In this document: piece after piece, positions 9,604-18,748 of the stretch | How the letters are laid out: each line of letters starts with the position of its first letter | How positions within the stretch are numbered: the stretch's first letter is position 1 | Assembly (NCBI RefSeq): GCF_019697375.1 | Contig: NZ_JAHCDI010000004.1 | Span: 4,823,324-4,887,323 of the forward strand | Direction: 5' to 3' | DNA length: 64,000 bases | Source of the DNA: Micromonospora tarapacensis | Lineage (GTDB): Bacteria > Actinomycetota > Actinomycetes > Mycobacteriales > Micromonosporaceae | Notes under the pieces: generated by a model | Seen by the model: the letters and a program-made list of their open reading frames with translations, nothing else | The model's database searches: none | Told to the model about the DNA's origin: nothing | Position numbers and translations under genes: made by a program

Positions 9604-10788
9604 TCAGCGCGCGTCGACCAGCGGCAGCGAGCGGCCGGCTCCACCACCGGGCAGCGCGATCGACGAGAAGTGCGACATCACCCGGTCGTCGCTCGGGTCG
9701 TCGGCGGGCGTGGCGTGCACGGCCAGCCGGTTGTAGAGCGTGTCCCGCTGGGCCGGAATCCGGTCGGCGGAGCGGATCATCCCGATCAGCTCGTGCAGGT
9801 TGGAGCGGTGCCGGGCACCGGCCGAGGAGATGACGTTCTCCTCCAGCATGATCGAACCGAGGTCGTCGACACCCAGGTGCAACGCCAGCTGGCCGACGTC
9901 CTTGCCGGTGGTCAGCCAGGACGCCTGCAGGTGCGGCACGGTCTCGAAGAACAGCCGGGCCACCGCCACCAGCCGCAGGTATTCCAGGGACGTCGCCTGG
10001 GTACGGCCCTTGAGGTGGTTGTTCTCCGGCTGGTACGTCCACGGGATGAAGGCCCGGAAGCCGCGGGTGCGATCCTGCACGTCCCGGATCATCCGCAGGT
10101 GCTCGATCCGCTCGGCCGCGGTCTCGCCGGTGCCCATCATCATGGTCGCGGTCGACTCCACGCCCTGCCGGTGCGCCAGCTCCATGACCTCCAACCAGCG
10201 CTCGCCCGACTCCTTCAGCGGCGCGATCGCCCTGCGCGGCCGTTCCGGCAGCATCTCGGCGCCGGCACCGGCGATCGAGTCCAGGCCGGCGGTCTTGATC
10301 CGGGCGATCGCCTCGTCCAGGCTCACCCCGGACACCTTGGCCATGTGCAGGATCTCGCTCGGCCCGATCGAGTGGATGGCCAGCTGCGGGTACGCCTGCT
10401 TGACCGAGGAGAACAGCTCCTCGTAGTACTCCACGCCGTAGTCCGGGTGGTGGCCGCCCTGGAGCATGACCTGGGTGGCACCCAGCTCGACCGCCTCGCC
10501 GCAGCGACGCAGGATCTCCTCGGTCGGGTGGGTCCACCCTTCCTGGTGCTTGGGCGCCCGGTAGAAGGCGCAGAACTTGCACGCCGTCACGCAGACGTTT
10601 GTGTAGTTGATGTTGCGGTCGATCAGGTACGTGACGATGTTGTCCGGGTAACGCCGCCGGCGGACCGCGTCCGCCGCCTCGCCCAGGGCATGGAAGGGCG
10701 CCTCGGTGTAGAGCAGCAGGGCCTCCTCGGGCGTGATCCGCCCGCCGTCCGCGCCGCGCTGCAGGATGTCGTCGATCTCCCGGCTCAC
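9604..10788 (-). CDS. mqnC: Cyclic dehypoxanthinyl futalosine synthase (MqnC)
   Basis: This radical SAM enzyme of the futalosine pathway cyclises dehypoxanthine futalosine on the way to 1,4-dihydroxy-6-naphthoate. From the GTG at 10788 it has about 394 residues, with the radical-SAM cysteines C66, C70 and C73 (CVTACKFC). Family blocks include IDRNINYTNVC, MLQGGHHPDYGVEYYE, MMMGTGET and FIPWTYQPENNHLKG. GGGGG lies 7 bases before this GTG; another in-frame GTG at 10794 is possible. The paa operon lies upstream on the same strand with a 231-base gap, so it probably has its own promoter. Confidence 0.96.
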   Translation of the reverse strand: MSREIDDILQRGADGGRITPEEALLLYTEAPFHALGEAADAVRRRRYPDNIVTYLIDRNINYTNVCVTACKFCAFYRAPKHQEGWTHPTEEILRRCGEAVELGATQVMLQGGHHPDYGVEYYEELFSSVKQAYPQLAIHSIGPSEILHMAKVSGVSLDEAIARIKTAGLDSIAGAGAEMLPERPRRAIAPLKESGERWLEVMELAHRQGVESTATMMMGTGETAAERIEHLRMIRDVQDRTRGFRAFIPWTYQPENNHLKGRTQATSLEYLRLVAVARLFFETVPHLQASWLTTGKDVGQLALHLGVDDLGSIMLEENVISSAGARHRSNLHELIGMIRSADRIPAQRDTLYNRLAVHATPADDPSDDRVMSHFSSIALPGGGAGRSLPLVDAR

Positions 10789-11019
10789 CGTCACGCCCCC
10801 GAGGGTACGCCGACCACCCGCCCCGCTCCCCAGGGGTGTTCCGAGCCGTGACGCGTCCCGCACCCGCGTCACCCGCAGTCCGCGCTGGCAGAGAGCCCTG
10901 CACGGCCGGTGGCGCGTGGAGAGGGTGGCGAGGAAGGCAGATCAGTTGCACCTGCTGCCCGCCCGGCAGGTTGAAAACCTCGCCCGGTTCTCGTCACGGG
11001 AATCCGGACGCCCGACGAG

Positions 11020-12207
11020 TCACGCGTCGTAGTCGATGGCGAGGGTGTCGGTGAGCGGGCTGGACTGGCAGGTCAGCACATAGCCGGCGGCCACCTCGTC
11101 GGGCTCCAGCGCATAGTTGCGGGCCATCTCGACCTCGCCGGAGACCACCTTCGCCCGGCAGGTCGAGCAGACTCCACCCTTGCAGGCGTACGGCAGCTCA
11201 CCCCGGACCTTCAACGCGGAGTCCAGCACCCGCTCGTCGCGGCGCATGGTGAAGCTCGACGAGCGGCCGTCGAGCGTGATGGTGACGTCGGTGCCGGCGC
11301 CCGGCACGTCACCGGGGCGGCGCACCGGCTCGGGCGGCGCGTCGACGTGGAACAGCTCCGTGTGCACCGCCGACTCCGCGAGGCCCCGCCCGGCGAGCAC
11401 CGCCCTGGCGTCGACCACCATGCCGTACGGGCCGCAGAGGAACCACTCCTCGATCGAGTCACCGGGCACGATGGTGTCCAGCAGGCGTCCCAGCCGCTCC
11501 GCGTCGATCCGGCCGGAGAGCAGTGACGACTCGCCCCGCTCCCGGGAGAGCACGTGCACCAGGTGCAGCCGGGTCGGATACCGGTCCTTCAGGTCGGCCA
11601 GTTCCTCGGCGAACATCACCGAGTTGGCCGTGCGGTTGCCGTACACCACGGTGAAGGTGCTGACCGGCTCGACGGCCAGGGCGGTGGCGACCAGCGAGAG
11701 CACCGGGGTGATGCCGGAACCGGCGACGACCGCGCCGTAGTGCCGCGCCCGGTCCGGCGCGAACGCCGAGCCGAAATGCCCCAGCGGCGGCAACACCTCG
11801 ACGGTGTCCCCGTGCCGCAGCGCACCGCAGGCGTACGACGAGAACGCGCCACCGGGGATCTCCCGCACCCCGATCCGCAACCGTCCGTGCCGCGCCAGCT
11901 CGTCGGGCGTGGAGCAGATCGAGTACGACCGGCGAACGTCCCCGCCCCCGGCGCTCCCTCCGGTGCCGACCGGACCGGTGCCGGGAGCATCGGGCGGACC
12001 GGCGCCTTCCGGGACCTCGGCCGCCGGTGTGCCGGGCAGCCGCACGGTCAGGTGCTGGCCGGCGCGGAAGGCGAACGTCGCGCGCAGTTCCTCGGGCACC
12101 GCGAAGGTGATCGCGACGGCGTCGGCGGTGAGCCGGTCCACGGCGACAACGGGCAGCGGGTGGAACGCCGGCCGGCGGCGGACCGGGCGGGTGATGGTGA
12201 CAGTCAC
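11020..12207 (-). CDS. paaE: Phenylacetyl-CoA epoxidase reductase subunit (PaaE)
   Basis: This 395-residue reductase passes electrons from NAD(P)H through FAD and a 2Fe-2S cluster to the PaaAC di-iron oxygenase. The FAD site reads RRSYSICS. The plant-type ferredoxin domain at the C-terminus has C342, C347, C350 and C380 (CKGGVCSTC plus LTCQ). A Pro/Gly/Ala-rich insert of ~25 residues before the FAD motif is unusual for PaaE and looks like a flexible loop. The GTG start overlaps the paaD stop as GTGA. Confidence 0.95.
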   Translation of the reverse strand: MTVTITRPVRRRPAFHPLPVVAVDRLTADAVAITFAVPEELRATFAFRAGQHLTVRLPGTPAAEVPEGAGPPDAPGTGPVGTGGSAGGGDVRRSYSICSTPDELARHGRLRIGVREIPGGAFSSYACGALRHGDTVEVLPPLGHFGSAFAPDRARHYGAVVAGSGITPVLSLVATALAVEPVSTFTVVYGNRTANSVMFAEELADLKDRYPTRLHLVHVLSRERGESSLLSGRIDAERLGRLLDTIVPGDSIEEWFLCGPYGMVVDARAVLAGRGLAESAVHTELFHVDAPPEPVRRPGDVPGAGTDVTITLDGRSSSFTMRRDERVLDSALKVRGELPYACKGGVCSTCRAKVVSGEVEMARNYALEPDEVAAGYVLTCQSSPLTDTLAIDYDA

Positions 12208-12704
12208 AGCGCCTTCACGTGGTCGAAGGGTTCGGCGCAGGCGCGGCAGCGCCACAGCGCCTTGCAGGCGGTGGAACCGAAGCGGCTGAGCTGCTCGGTC
12301 TCCGGCGACCCGCAGCGCGGGCAGCGCACGCCCAGGGTCAGCGGTACGGCGCCGCCGCGCCGGACCGGGGCGGGTGGGGCGATGCCGGCGGCGGCCAGCT
12401 TGGCCCGCCCGGCGTCGCTGATCCAGTCGGTGCTCCACGCCGGGCTGTGCACCGTGCGAACCTCGGCATCCGGATGACCGGCCACGGCCAGCGCGCGGCG
12501 GATGTCGGCCCGGATGACGTCCATCGCCGGGCAGCCGGTGTAGGTCGGGGTGATGGTCACCACGACCCGGCCGGTGGCCGCGTCCACTTCCACCGACCGC
12601 AGGATGCCCAGGTCGTCGATGGTGACCACCCGGATCTCCGGGTCCACCACCGCCGCCACGGCCTGCGCTGCGGGGCTCCGCTGCGCTGCACTCCTCGCGC
12701 TCAC
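12204..12704 (-). CDS. paaD: Phenylacetyl-CoA epoxidase maturation protein (PaaD)
   Basis: This 166-residue DUF59/MIP18-type protein is needed for assembly of the epoxidase. It has the DUF59 block VVDPEIRVVTIDDLGILRSV and TPTYTGCPAMDVI, then a C-terminal zinc-ribbon-like part with CPRCGSPETE and CRACAEPF. The first 14 residues, VSARSAAQRSPAAQ, are not part of the family. They are encoded by a degenerate copy of the repeat found in the paaB-paaC junction, so the start codon itself comes from the repeat. GTGA overlaps join it to paaC and paaE. Confidence 0.94.
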   Translation of the reverse strand: MSARSAAQRSPAAQAVAAVVDPEIRVVTIDDLGILRSVEVDAATGRVVVTITPTYTGCPAMDVIRADIRRALAVAGHPDAEVRTVHSPAWSTDWISDAGRAKLAAAGIAPPAPVRRGGAVPLTLGVRCPRCGSPETEQLSRFGSTACKALWRCRACAEPFDHVKAL

Positions 12705-13435
12705 CAGCGCGCACCCGGATGGGCTCGGTGCAGCACCTGCATCTCCGCGAGCAGGTACGACAGGTGCTCGGTGTGCAGCCCGTCGCGCCCGCCCGCCGGC
12801 ATCCAGGCGGAGTCCGGCACGGTGAGCGTCGCCTCGGCGAGCACGGCGCCGACGGCGGCGTCGAAATCGGCCCGCAGGGCGGCCGGGTCGACCGGCGCGT
12901 CCGGCTGCGCGGTGAACAGCTCGTGGGCGTACGGCAATATCTGGTCGACGGCGGCCTGCACCCGCCGGTGCGACTCCTCGGTCCCGTCGCCCAGCCGCCT
13001 GACCCAGAGTGCGGCGTGGTCCAGGTGGTACGCGGACTCCTTGCGTGCCTTGGCGCCGATCGCGGCCAGCCGCTCGTCCCGGCACCCGGCCAGCGCGGTG
13101 TAGAGCGGCAGCTGGTAGGCCGACAGGACGAGCAGTTTCGCCATCGTCACCGCGAAGTCGCCGTCGGGCAGCTCGACCAGCAGGCAGTTGCGGAACTCCC
13201 GGTCGTCGCGCAGGTAGGCCAACGCGTCCTCGTCCCGGCCGGCACCCTCCAGCTCGCCGGCGTACGACAGCAGGAGCCGGGCCGCGCCGAGCTGGTCCAG
13301 GGCGATGTTGGCCAGCGCGATGTCCTCTTCCATCTCCGGCGCGCGGGTGGTCCACTCGGCCAGCCGCTGCGCCGCGATCAGCGCGTCGTCGCCGAGGGCG
13401 AGGGTGAAGGCGAAGGGCTCACTCCTCGCGCTCAC
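12701..13435 (-). CDS. paaC: Phenylacetyl-CoA epoxidase structural subunit (PaaC)
   Basis: This 244-residue ferritin-like protein lacks a full di-iron site and supports PaaA in the epoxidase. Family segments include ALGDDALIAAQRLAEW, EDIALANIALDQLGAARLLL, and RKESAYHLDHAALWVRRLGDGTEESHRR. The first seven codons (VSARSEP) derive from the end of a repeat element; the family-like sequence begins at FAFTLALGDD. Its GTG overlaps the stop of the preceding 20-codon linker ORF as GTGA. A GGAG eight bases upstream, also inside that element, can serve as its ribosome-binding site. Confidence 0.95.
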   Translation of the reverse strand: MSARSEPFAFTLALGDDALIAAQRLAEWTTRAPEMEEDIALANIALDQLGAARLLLSYAGELEGAGRDEDALAYLRDDREFRNCLLVELPDGDFAVTMAKLLVLSAYQLPLYTALAGCRDERLAAIGAKARKESAYHLDHAALWVRRLGDGTEESHRRVQAAVDQILPYAHELFTAQPDAPVDPAALRADFDAAVGAVLAEATLTVPDSAWMPAGGRDGLHTEHLSYLLAEMQVLHRAHPGARW

Positions 13436-13494
13436 AGGGCCGTCTCCGTTCGCGACTGCGGGGCTCGCAAACCCGGCTCACTCCTCGCGCTCAC
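13432..13494 (-). CDS. Linker mini-ORF between paaB and paaC (repeat element copy A)
   Basis: This 20-codon ORF encodes [20 protein letters not shown]. Its GTG overlaps the paaB stop and its TGA overlaps the paaC GTG, both as GTGA, so ribosomes can pass from paaB through it to paaC. It opens with GTGAGCGCGAGGAGTGAGCC and has GGAG near its 3' end at good distance to the paaC start. Two near-identical copies occur at 50940-51064. The peptide is probably unimportant; the coding register and end signals appear to be what is kept. That it is translated is inference. Confidence 0.6.
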   Translation of the reverse strand: MSARSEPGLRAPQSRTETAL

Positions 13495-13811
13495 AGGTGG
13501 GCCGTGCCTTCTGGCACCTCGTAGAAGGTGGGGTGGCGGTAGACCTTGTCAGCGGCCGGGTCGAAGAAGGCGTCCTTCTCGTCCGGGCTGGAGGCGGTGA
13601 TCACGCTCGCCGGCACCACCCAGATGGAGACGCCCTCCTGGCGGCGGGTGTAGAGGTCGCGGGCGTTGTGCAGGGCCAGCCTCGCGTCGGGCGCGTGCAG
13701 GCTGCCCACGTGGGTGTGCGCCAGCCCGCGCCGGGCGCGGACGAAGACCTCCCAGAGCGGCGAGGGATCCTCCCCGCCGAGCCGACCGGTTCGCTCGCCA
13801 CGCTCGCTCAC
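13491..13811 (-). CDS. paaB: Phenylacetyl-CoA epoxidase subunit B (PaaB)
   Basis: This 106-residue protein bridges the PaaAC units. It has the family blocks [25 protein letters not shown] and [19 protein letters not shown]. The N-terminal [17 protein letters not shown] lies before the conserved domain and looks like another repeat-derived start segment, similar to the short ORF VSERSGRT at 29168-29194. The GTG at 13811 overlaps the paaA stop (GTGA). The longer open frame upstream lies inside paaA. Confidence 0.94.
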   Translation of the reverse strand: MSERGERTGRLGGEDPSPLWEVFVRARRGLAHTHVGSLHAPDARLALHNARDLYTRRQEGVSIWVVPASVITASSPDEKDAFFDPAADKVYRHPTFYEVPEGTAHL

Positions 13812-14863
13812 GCCGCCACCCTTTCCTTGTTCCGCCGCTTCGCGGCGTAGGCCGCGGCGGCCTCGCGCACCCAGGCACCCTCGGTGTGGGCGCGGCGCCG
13901 GTGCGCCATCCGCTCCCGGTTGCACGGGCCGTCACCGGAGATGACCCGCATCAACTCGTCGTAGTCGGGCTGGGTGAAGTCGTACGCCTGGCGCTCGTCG
14001 TTCCAGCGCAGCTGCGGGTCGGGGATGGTCAGCCCGAGCACCTCCGCCTGGCCGACGCACATGTCCACGAAGCGCTGGCGCAGCTCGTCGTTGGTGAAAC
14101 GCTTGATCTTCCACGCCATGGACTGAGCGGAGTGTGTCGAGTCGCCGTCCGGCGGGCCGAACATGGCGAGCGACGGGTACCACCAGCGGTCCACCGAGTC
14201 CTGGGCCATCGCCTGTTGCGCCGGGGTGCCGTGCGCGAGGGTGTGCAGGATCTCGTAGCCCTGGCGCTGGTGGAACGACTCCTCCTTGCAGACGCGGATC
14301 ATGGCGCGGGCGTACGGGCCGTAGGAGCAGCGGCACAGCGGCACCTGGTTGACGATCGCCGCCCCGTCCACCAGCCAGCCGATCGCGCCGACGTCGGCCC
14401 AGTTCAGGGTGGGGTAGTTGAAGATCGAGCTGTACTTCTGCCGGCCGCCCAGCAGCAGGTCGACCAGTTCGTCCCGGCTGATGCCGAGAGTCTCGGCGGC
14501 GGCGTAGAGATAGAGGCCATGACCGGCCTCGTCCTGCACCTTGGCCAGCAGGATCGCCTTGCGTTTGAGCGACGGGGCGCGGCTGATCCAGTTGCCCTCC
14601 GGCTGCATGCCGATGATCTCGGAGTGGGCGTGCTGGGCGATCTGCCGGATCAACGTCCGCCGGTACGCCTCCGGCATCCAGTCGCGTGGCTCGATCTTCT
14701 GGTCGGCATCGACGACCTCCGCGAAGTACGCGGCGAGGTCCGCACCCGGCCCGGCGGTGCCCCGCTCGTGCTCCGCGGCCGCACGAAGCGCCGCCTCCGC
14801 CGCCTCGACCTCGCCGAGCAGGCCGCCGGGCGGGTCCTCGCCCGGGAAGTCATTGCCATACAT
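13808..14863 (-). CDS. paaA: Phenylacetyl-CoA epoxidase oxygenase subunit (PaaA)
   Basis: This is the catalytic di-iron subunit, about 351 residues from the ATG at 14863, which epoxidises the ring of phenylacetyl-CoA in aerobic phenylacetate breakdown. Di-iron ligand regions are visible as [37 protein letters not shown] and [14 protein letters not shown]. It is the first gene of paaABCDE. The other paa genes (CoA ligase, hydratase, ring-opening and thiolysis steps) are not in the window. A perfect inverted repeat about 30 bases upstream may be an operator. Confidence 0.97.
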   Translation of the reverse strand: MYGNDFPGEDPPGGLLGEVEAAEAALRAAAEHERGTAGPGADLAAYFAEVVDADQKIEPRDWMPEAYRRTLIRQIAQHAHSEIIGMQPEGNWISRAPSLKRKAILLAKVQDEAGHGLYLYAAAETLGISRDELVDLLLGGRQKYSSIFNYPTLNWADVGAIGWLVDGAAIVNQVPLCRCSYGPYARAMIRVCKEESFHQRQGYEILHTLAHGTPAQQAMAQDSVDRWWYPSLAMFGPPDGDSTHSAQSMAWKIKRFTNDELRQRFVDMCVGQAEVLGLTIPDPQLRWNDERQAYDFTQPDYDELMRVISGDGPCNRERMAHRRRAHTEGAWVREAAAAYAAKRRNKERVAA

Positions 14864-15223
14864 GCACCAAGTGTTACAGCTTCGAATCCAAGACACCAGA
14901 GGGTGTCATACAAATCCGAGATCTCCCCCGTCACGGGCCGGCCGGCCGCCGCAGCCCGATCACTGTGAGTTGCGTCACGAATCAGGAGTAAACCCACCCA
15001 ACCGCCGCATAGCAGTTTGTTGTCCCACCCTTTGCGGCGAGTTGACCGGTGTCGGTTCCTGGCACTACGCCGATCCGGACGTAGACTTCCCCCGTCACCG
15101 CGATCGGCTCAAAAGGATCACCAGCCCAGCGGGGCCATCTCCCCCGGCCCCGGGCGATCCGCACCGGTCAGTCCTGGCAAGAAGCCGGTCCCCCCGGCCC
15201 CGACATCTGGAGTTCACCCGCTC
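14864..15223. promoter_or_regulatory. Divergent promoter region, paa operon and serine hydrolase genes
   Basis: These 360 bases separate paaA (leftward) from the first serine hydrolase (rightward) and hold no convincing gene. At 14892-14907, GACACC-AGAG-GGTGTC is a perfect palindrome 29 bases before the paaA ATG and a candidate operator for a phenylacetate-responsive repressor. No regulator gene is adjacent, so the partner is unknown. Confidence 0.5.
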
Positions 15224-16198
15224 ATGCGATCCCGCGTGATCATGGTGCTCGCCGTCACGGCGGTGCTGCTCGGCGGCGTCATGTTGGTTCCGGCCGCGTA
15301 CGCCCGGCTCGCCGCGGGCGGGACGACCGCCACCGAGAGCGTCGCCGCGCCGACGCCCACCCCGCCACCACCACCGACCCTCGCCGCCGGCAAGGTCTCG
15401 GTGAACTTCAAGGGCGAGTTCTTCTCGTGGGCCCTGCTGGACCGGGAGTCCGACAAGCTCTCCGGCTCGAAGAACATGGCCGCGACCAGCTCGACCGAGT
15501 CGATGCTCAAGGCGTGGATCGTTGCCGACTACCTGCGCCGGCTGGGCGACAAGGAGCCGACCGCGGCGATGAAGGAGGCCGCCAGGCTGGCCATCCGGGA
15601 CAGCAACGACGACGCGGCCAACAGGGTCTACGCCGCCGCAGGTGGGTCGTACCGCGTCCCGGCCGGCGGCCAGCCCGGTCCGGTGGTCAAGCGGGCGATC
15701 AGCGTCTGCGGCCTCACCGACACCAAGCGGGGCAACGTCGCGCCCTACGAGGGCTGGTGGAGCTTCACCCGGATGTCCCCCCGCGATGCCGTCCGGCTCG
15801 GCGACTGCATCGCCGACGGCACCGCCGCCGGCCCGAAGTGGACCAAGTGGCTGCTCACCGAGATGAGCAAGGTTCGTGGCAGCACCGCCGCCAAGGACCA
15901 GAAGGCCCGCTCGGGCGGCGGCAGGTGGGGCATCGTCGACGGACTCCCTGAGTCGATCACCAACCAAGGACCGGTCAGCATCAAGAACGGCTGGACGGCG
16001 CTCAACTACGACGGCAACTGGCACGTCAACTGCCTCGCCGTGACCAAGAAGTGGAGCCTCGCGGTGATGCTGCGCTACCCGCACAAGAGCGGTCTCGACT
16101 ACGGCGCCGACGTCTGTGCCAGCGTCGCCTCCCAGCTGGTCACCCCGCAGCCCGGTGGTGCGCTCAAGGTGCCGCAGCAGCCGGTCGGAAAGCTCTGA
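15224..16198 (+). CDS. Secreted class A beta-lactamase-like serine hydrolase, paralogue 1
   Basis: This 324-residue protein has an N-terminal signal or anchor helix (residues ~5-27), a Pro/Thr-rich linker, then a penicillin-recognising fold. SxxK is S-M-L-K in STESMLKAW and SxN is S-N-D in RDSNDDAAN. The usual KTG is replaced by K-N-G in SIKNGW. Four Cys in the domain (SVCGL, GDCIA, VNCLA, DVCAS) recur in the next gene and suggest two disulfides outside the membrane. The ATG at 15224 is chosen because a signal peptide follows. The substrate is unknown; beta-lactamase activity is not implied. Confidence 0.75.
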   Translation: MRSRVIMVLAVTAVLLGGVMLVPAAYARLAAGGTTATESVAAPTPTPPPPPTLAAGKVSVNFKGEFFSWALLDRESDKLSGSKNMAATSSTESMLKAWIVADYLRRLGDKEPTAAMKEAARLAIRDSNDDAANRVYAAAGGSYRVPAGGQPGPVVKRAISVCGLTDTKRGNVAPYEGWWSFTRMSPRDAVRLGDCIADGTAAGPKWTKWLLTEMSKVRGSTAAKDQKARSGGGRWGIVDGLPESITNQGPVSIKNGWTALNYDGNWHVNCLAVTKKWSLAVMLRYPHKSGLDYGADVCASVASQLVTPQPGGALKVPQQPVGKL

Positions 16199-17139
16199 TG
16201 GCCAGTCGCGGCCACAGCGGCGAGACGTCACCGCTGCGGCTCGTCGCCATCGCGGCCGTGCTGATCGGGCTGGTTCTGGTGTCGCTGCGCCTGCTGCCCG
16301 GTTCACCCTTCGAGTCCACCGCCGCCGCCCAGTGGGGCCGGGGAGAGTCGCCCGCGGCCCGCGGAGACGACCTCACCGACCGCGGCGCGCGGCCGTCGCC
16401 GTCGCCGTCGCCCAGCCCGTCTCCGGAGCCCGAACCGCTGCCGTTCGAGGCGAAGGAGCTCGACCTGGACATCGACGGCTGGTACGGGTGGAGCGTGCTG
16501 GACCGACGCTCGGGCGAGATCATCGGCTCGGACGACATGGCCGAGACGAGCACCACCGCGTCCCTGATCAAATCCTGGATCGTCGCCGACTACCTGCGCC
16601 GCACCGCCGACGCCGGGCAGACCCCGAGTGACGCGAAGCTGGACGACCTGACCAGGATCATTCGGGACAGCGACAACACCCGCACGGAGCAGCTCTACAC
16701 CCAGATCGGCCGGTCCGCCTCGATCAAGCGGCTGCTGTCGACCTGCGACCTGACCGACAGCAAGGTCTCCAGCGATCTCGGGTGGAGCCGGACCGAACTC
16801 TCGCCCCGCGACACCGCACGGCTCGGCAACTGCATCGCCGACGGCACGGCCGCCGGGCCCAAGTGGACGAAGTGGCTGCTCAACGAGATGCGCCAGGTAC
16901 GCGGTGCGGGCGACTTCGGCATCCGCAAGGCGTTCCCGGCCGCCGAGGCCAAGAAGATCGCCATCAAGAACGGCTGGGTCGACCGCACCCGGGAGCAGGA
17001 GATCCACGTCAACTGCCTGGCGATCGGTGACACCTGGACGATGGGTGTGATGCTCCAGTACCCGATCAACAAGGGCTACGAGTACGGCATGGACAACTGC
17101 CAGAAGATCACCGAAGCCCTGCTGACCTCCACCCCCTGA
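16198..17139 (+). CDS. Secreted class A beta-lactamase-like serine hydrolase, paralogue 2
   Basis: This 313-residue paralogue of the preceding gene shares its last base with that gene's stop (TGATG), so the pair is coupled. It has a membrane helix at ~14-31 and a PSPSPSPSPSPEPEP linker. The catalytic motifs are S-L-I-K, S-D-N and K-N-G. The same four Cys and the shared block IADGTAAGPKWTKWLL point to tandem duplication. Both proteins probably act on peptidoglycan or a cell-surface ester, which is inference from family and location. Confidence 0.75.
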   Translation: MASRGHSGETSPLRLVAIAAVLIGLVLVSLRLLPGSPFESTAAAQWGRGESPAARGDDLTDRGARPSPSPSPSPSPEPEPLPFEAKELDLDIDGWYGWSVLDRRSGEIIGSDDMAETSTTASLIKSWIVADYLRRTADAGQTPSDAKLDDLTRIIRDSDNTRTEQLYTQIGRSASIKRLLSTCDLTDSKVSSDLGWSRTELSPRDTARLGNCIADGTAAGPKWTKWLLNEMRQVRGAGDFGIRKAFPAAEAKKIAIKNGWVDRTREQEIHVNCLAIGDTWTMGVMLQYPINKGYEYGMDNCQKITEALLTSTP

Positions 17140-17143
17140 ACCC

Positions 17144-18063
<920 letters not shown>

Positions 18064-18574
18064 TCAGCGGGCCGCCACCGAAGTGGCCAACCCCGCACCC
18101 GGCGCCGACGCCGCACCCGCCGGCATCCGGGGGTCGCGGGCGCACTCGGCCCGGACGACCCGCCGGACGGGCCCGACGAAGCCGAGCAGCACCAGCAGCC
18201 CGGCCGCCCCGCAGCCGACGATCAACGGGCGCGGCTCGGTCACCTCCAGCAGCAGGCCGCCGAGCAGGTAGCCGAACATCGCCGCCCCTGCACCGCCGCC
18301 CCCATCGCGGCGAACGCCCGGCCGCGGGCCGTTCCCGGGCGTCTCCCCGGCTCGGTGCCTCCGCCACCAGCCCGAACCGGGCCAGCGCGCGAAGGTGGTA
18401 GCTGGTCGCGCTCGGGGACAGGCCCGCCGCCTCGGCGCACTCGGTGGCGGTCACCGCTCCCTCGGTCGACGCCAGGTGTTCCATGATCGCGAGCCGGGCC
18501 GGGTGGACGAGCGCCCGCAGCGTCCGTGGGTCGCTGATCGTCACCCGGGGCGGCTCGGGGTGCGCCTCCGTCAT
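18064..18574 (-). pseudogene. Chimeric remnant: ArsR-type regulator 5' end joined to MFS transporter 3' end
   Basis: From the ATG at 18574 the frame reads a good ArsR winged helix (TLRALVHPARLAIMEHLAS ... GLSPSATSYHLRALARFGLV) for about 75 residues. It then turns abruptly into MFS sequence spread over two other frames: RGRAFAAMGAAVQG, then MFGYLLGGLLLEVTEPRPLI to the stop at 18064. Actinobacterial genomes often pair such a regulator with an MFS exporter, so an internal deletion probably fused them. One base appears to be missing in the G-run before MFGYLL. Not expected to function as a transporter; a truncated DNA-binding protein could be made. Confidence 0.6.
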
Positions 18575-18655
18575 GCCCCTATGATCCCCCGACCGGGGCA
18601 AAACCGGTTGCCGCCCGTCCGCCGGGGAGTAGGCTTCCCGTCTCCGCCCGACGGC

Positions 18656-18730
18656 CGCGGTGAGTAGCACCGCAGCGGACGTCTCCGCGCCGACCGATGA
18701 GTCGGAAACGCGAGCGGCAGCCTTTTTCCC
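18656..18730 (+). promoter_or_regulatory. Structured leader with hairpins before the HelR-like gene
   Basis: Just before the helicase gene are a perfect hairpin GCGGTG-AGTAG-CACCGC (18658-18674) and a nested hairpin with CGCG outer and CCGAC/GTCGG inner pairing (about 18687-18713). A CTTTTTCC tract follows at 18722-18729. The arrangement of stem then T-run upstream of a start codon resembles a transcription attenuator. HelR-type genes are rifamycin-inducible in some actinomycetes, which makes attenuation plausible. No named RNA family was recognised. Confidence 0.3.
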
Positions 18731-18748
18731 GTGGCTAGGAGTACGCGG

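Noticed and set aside
18691..18710. GATGAG...GGAAAC resembling a hammerhead ribozyme core
   Set aside because: The stem II position is too short and the flanking stems do not pair as required, so I only report a hairpin leader.
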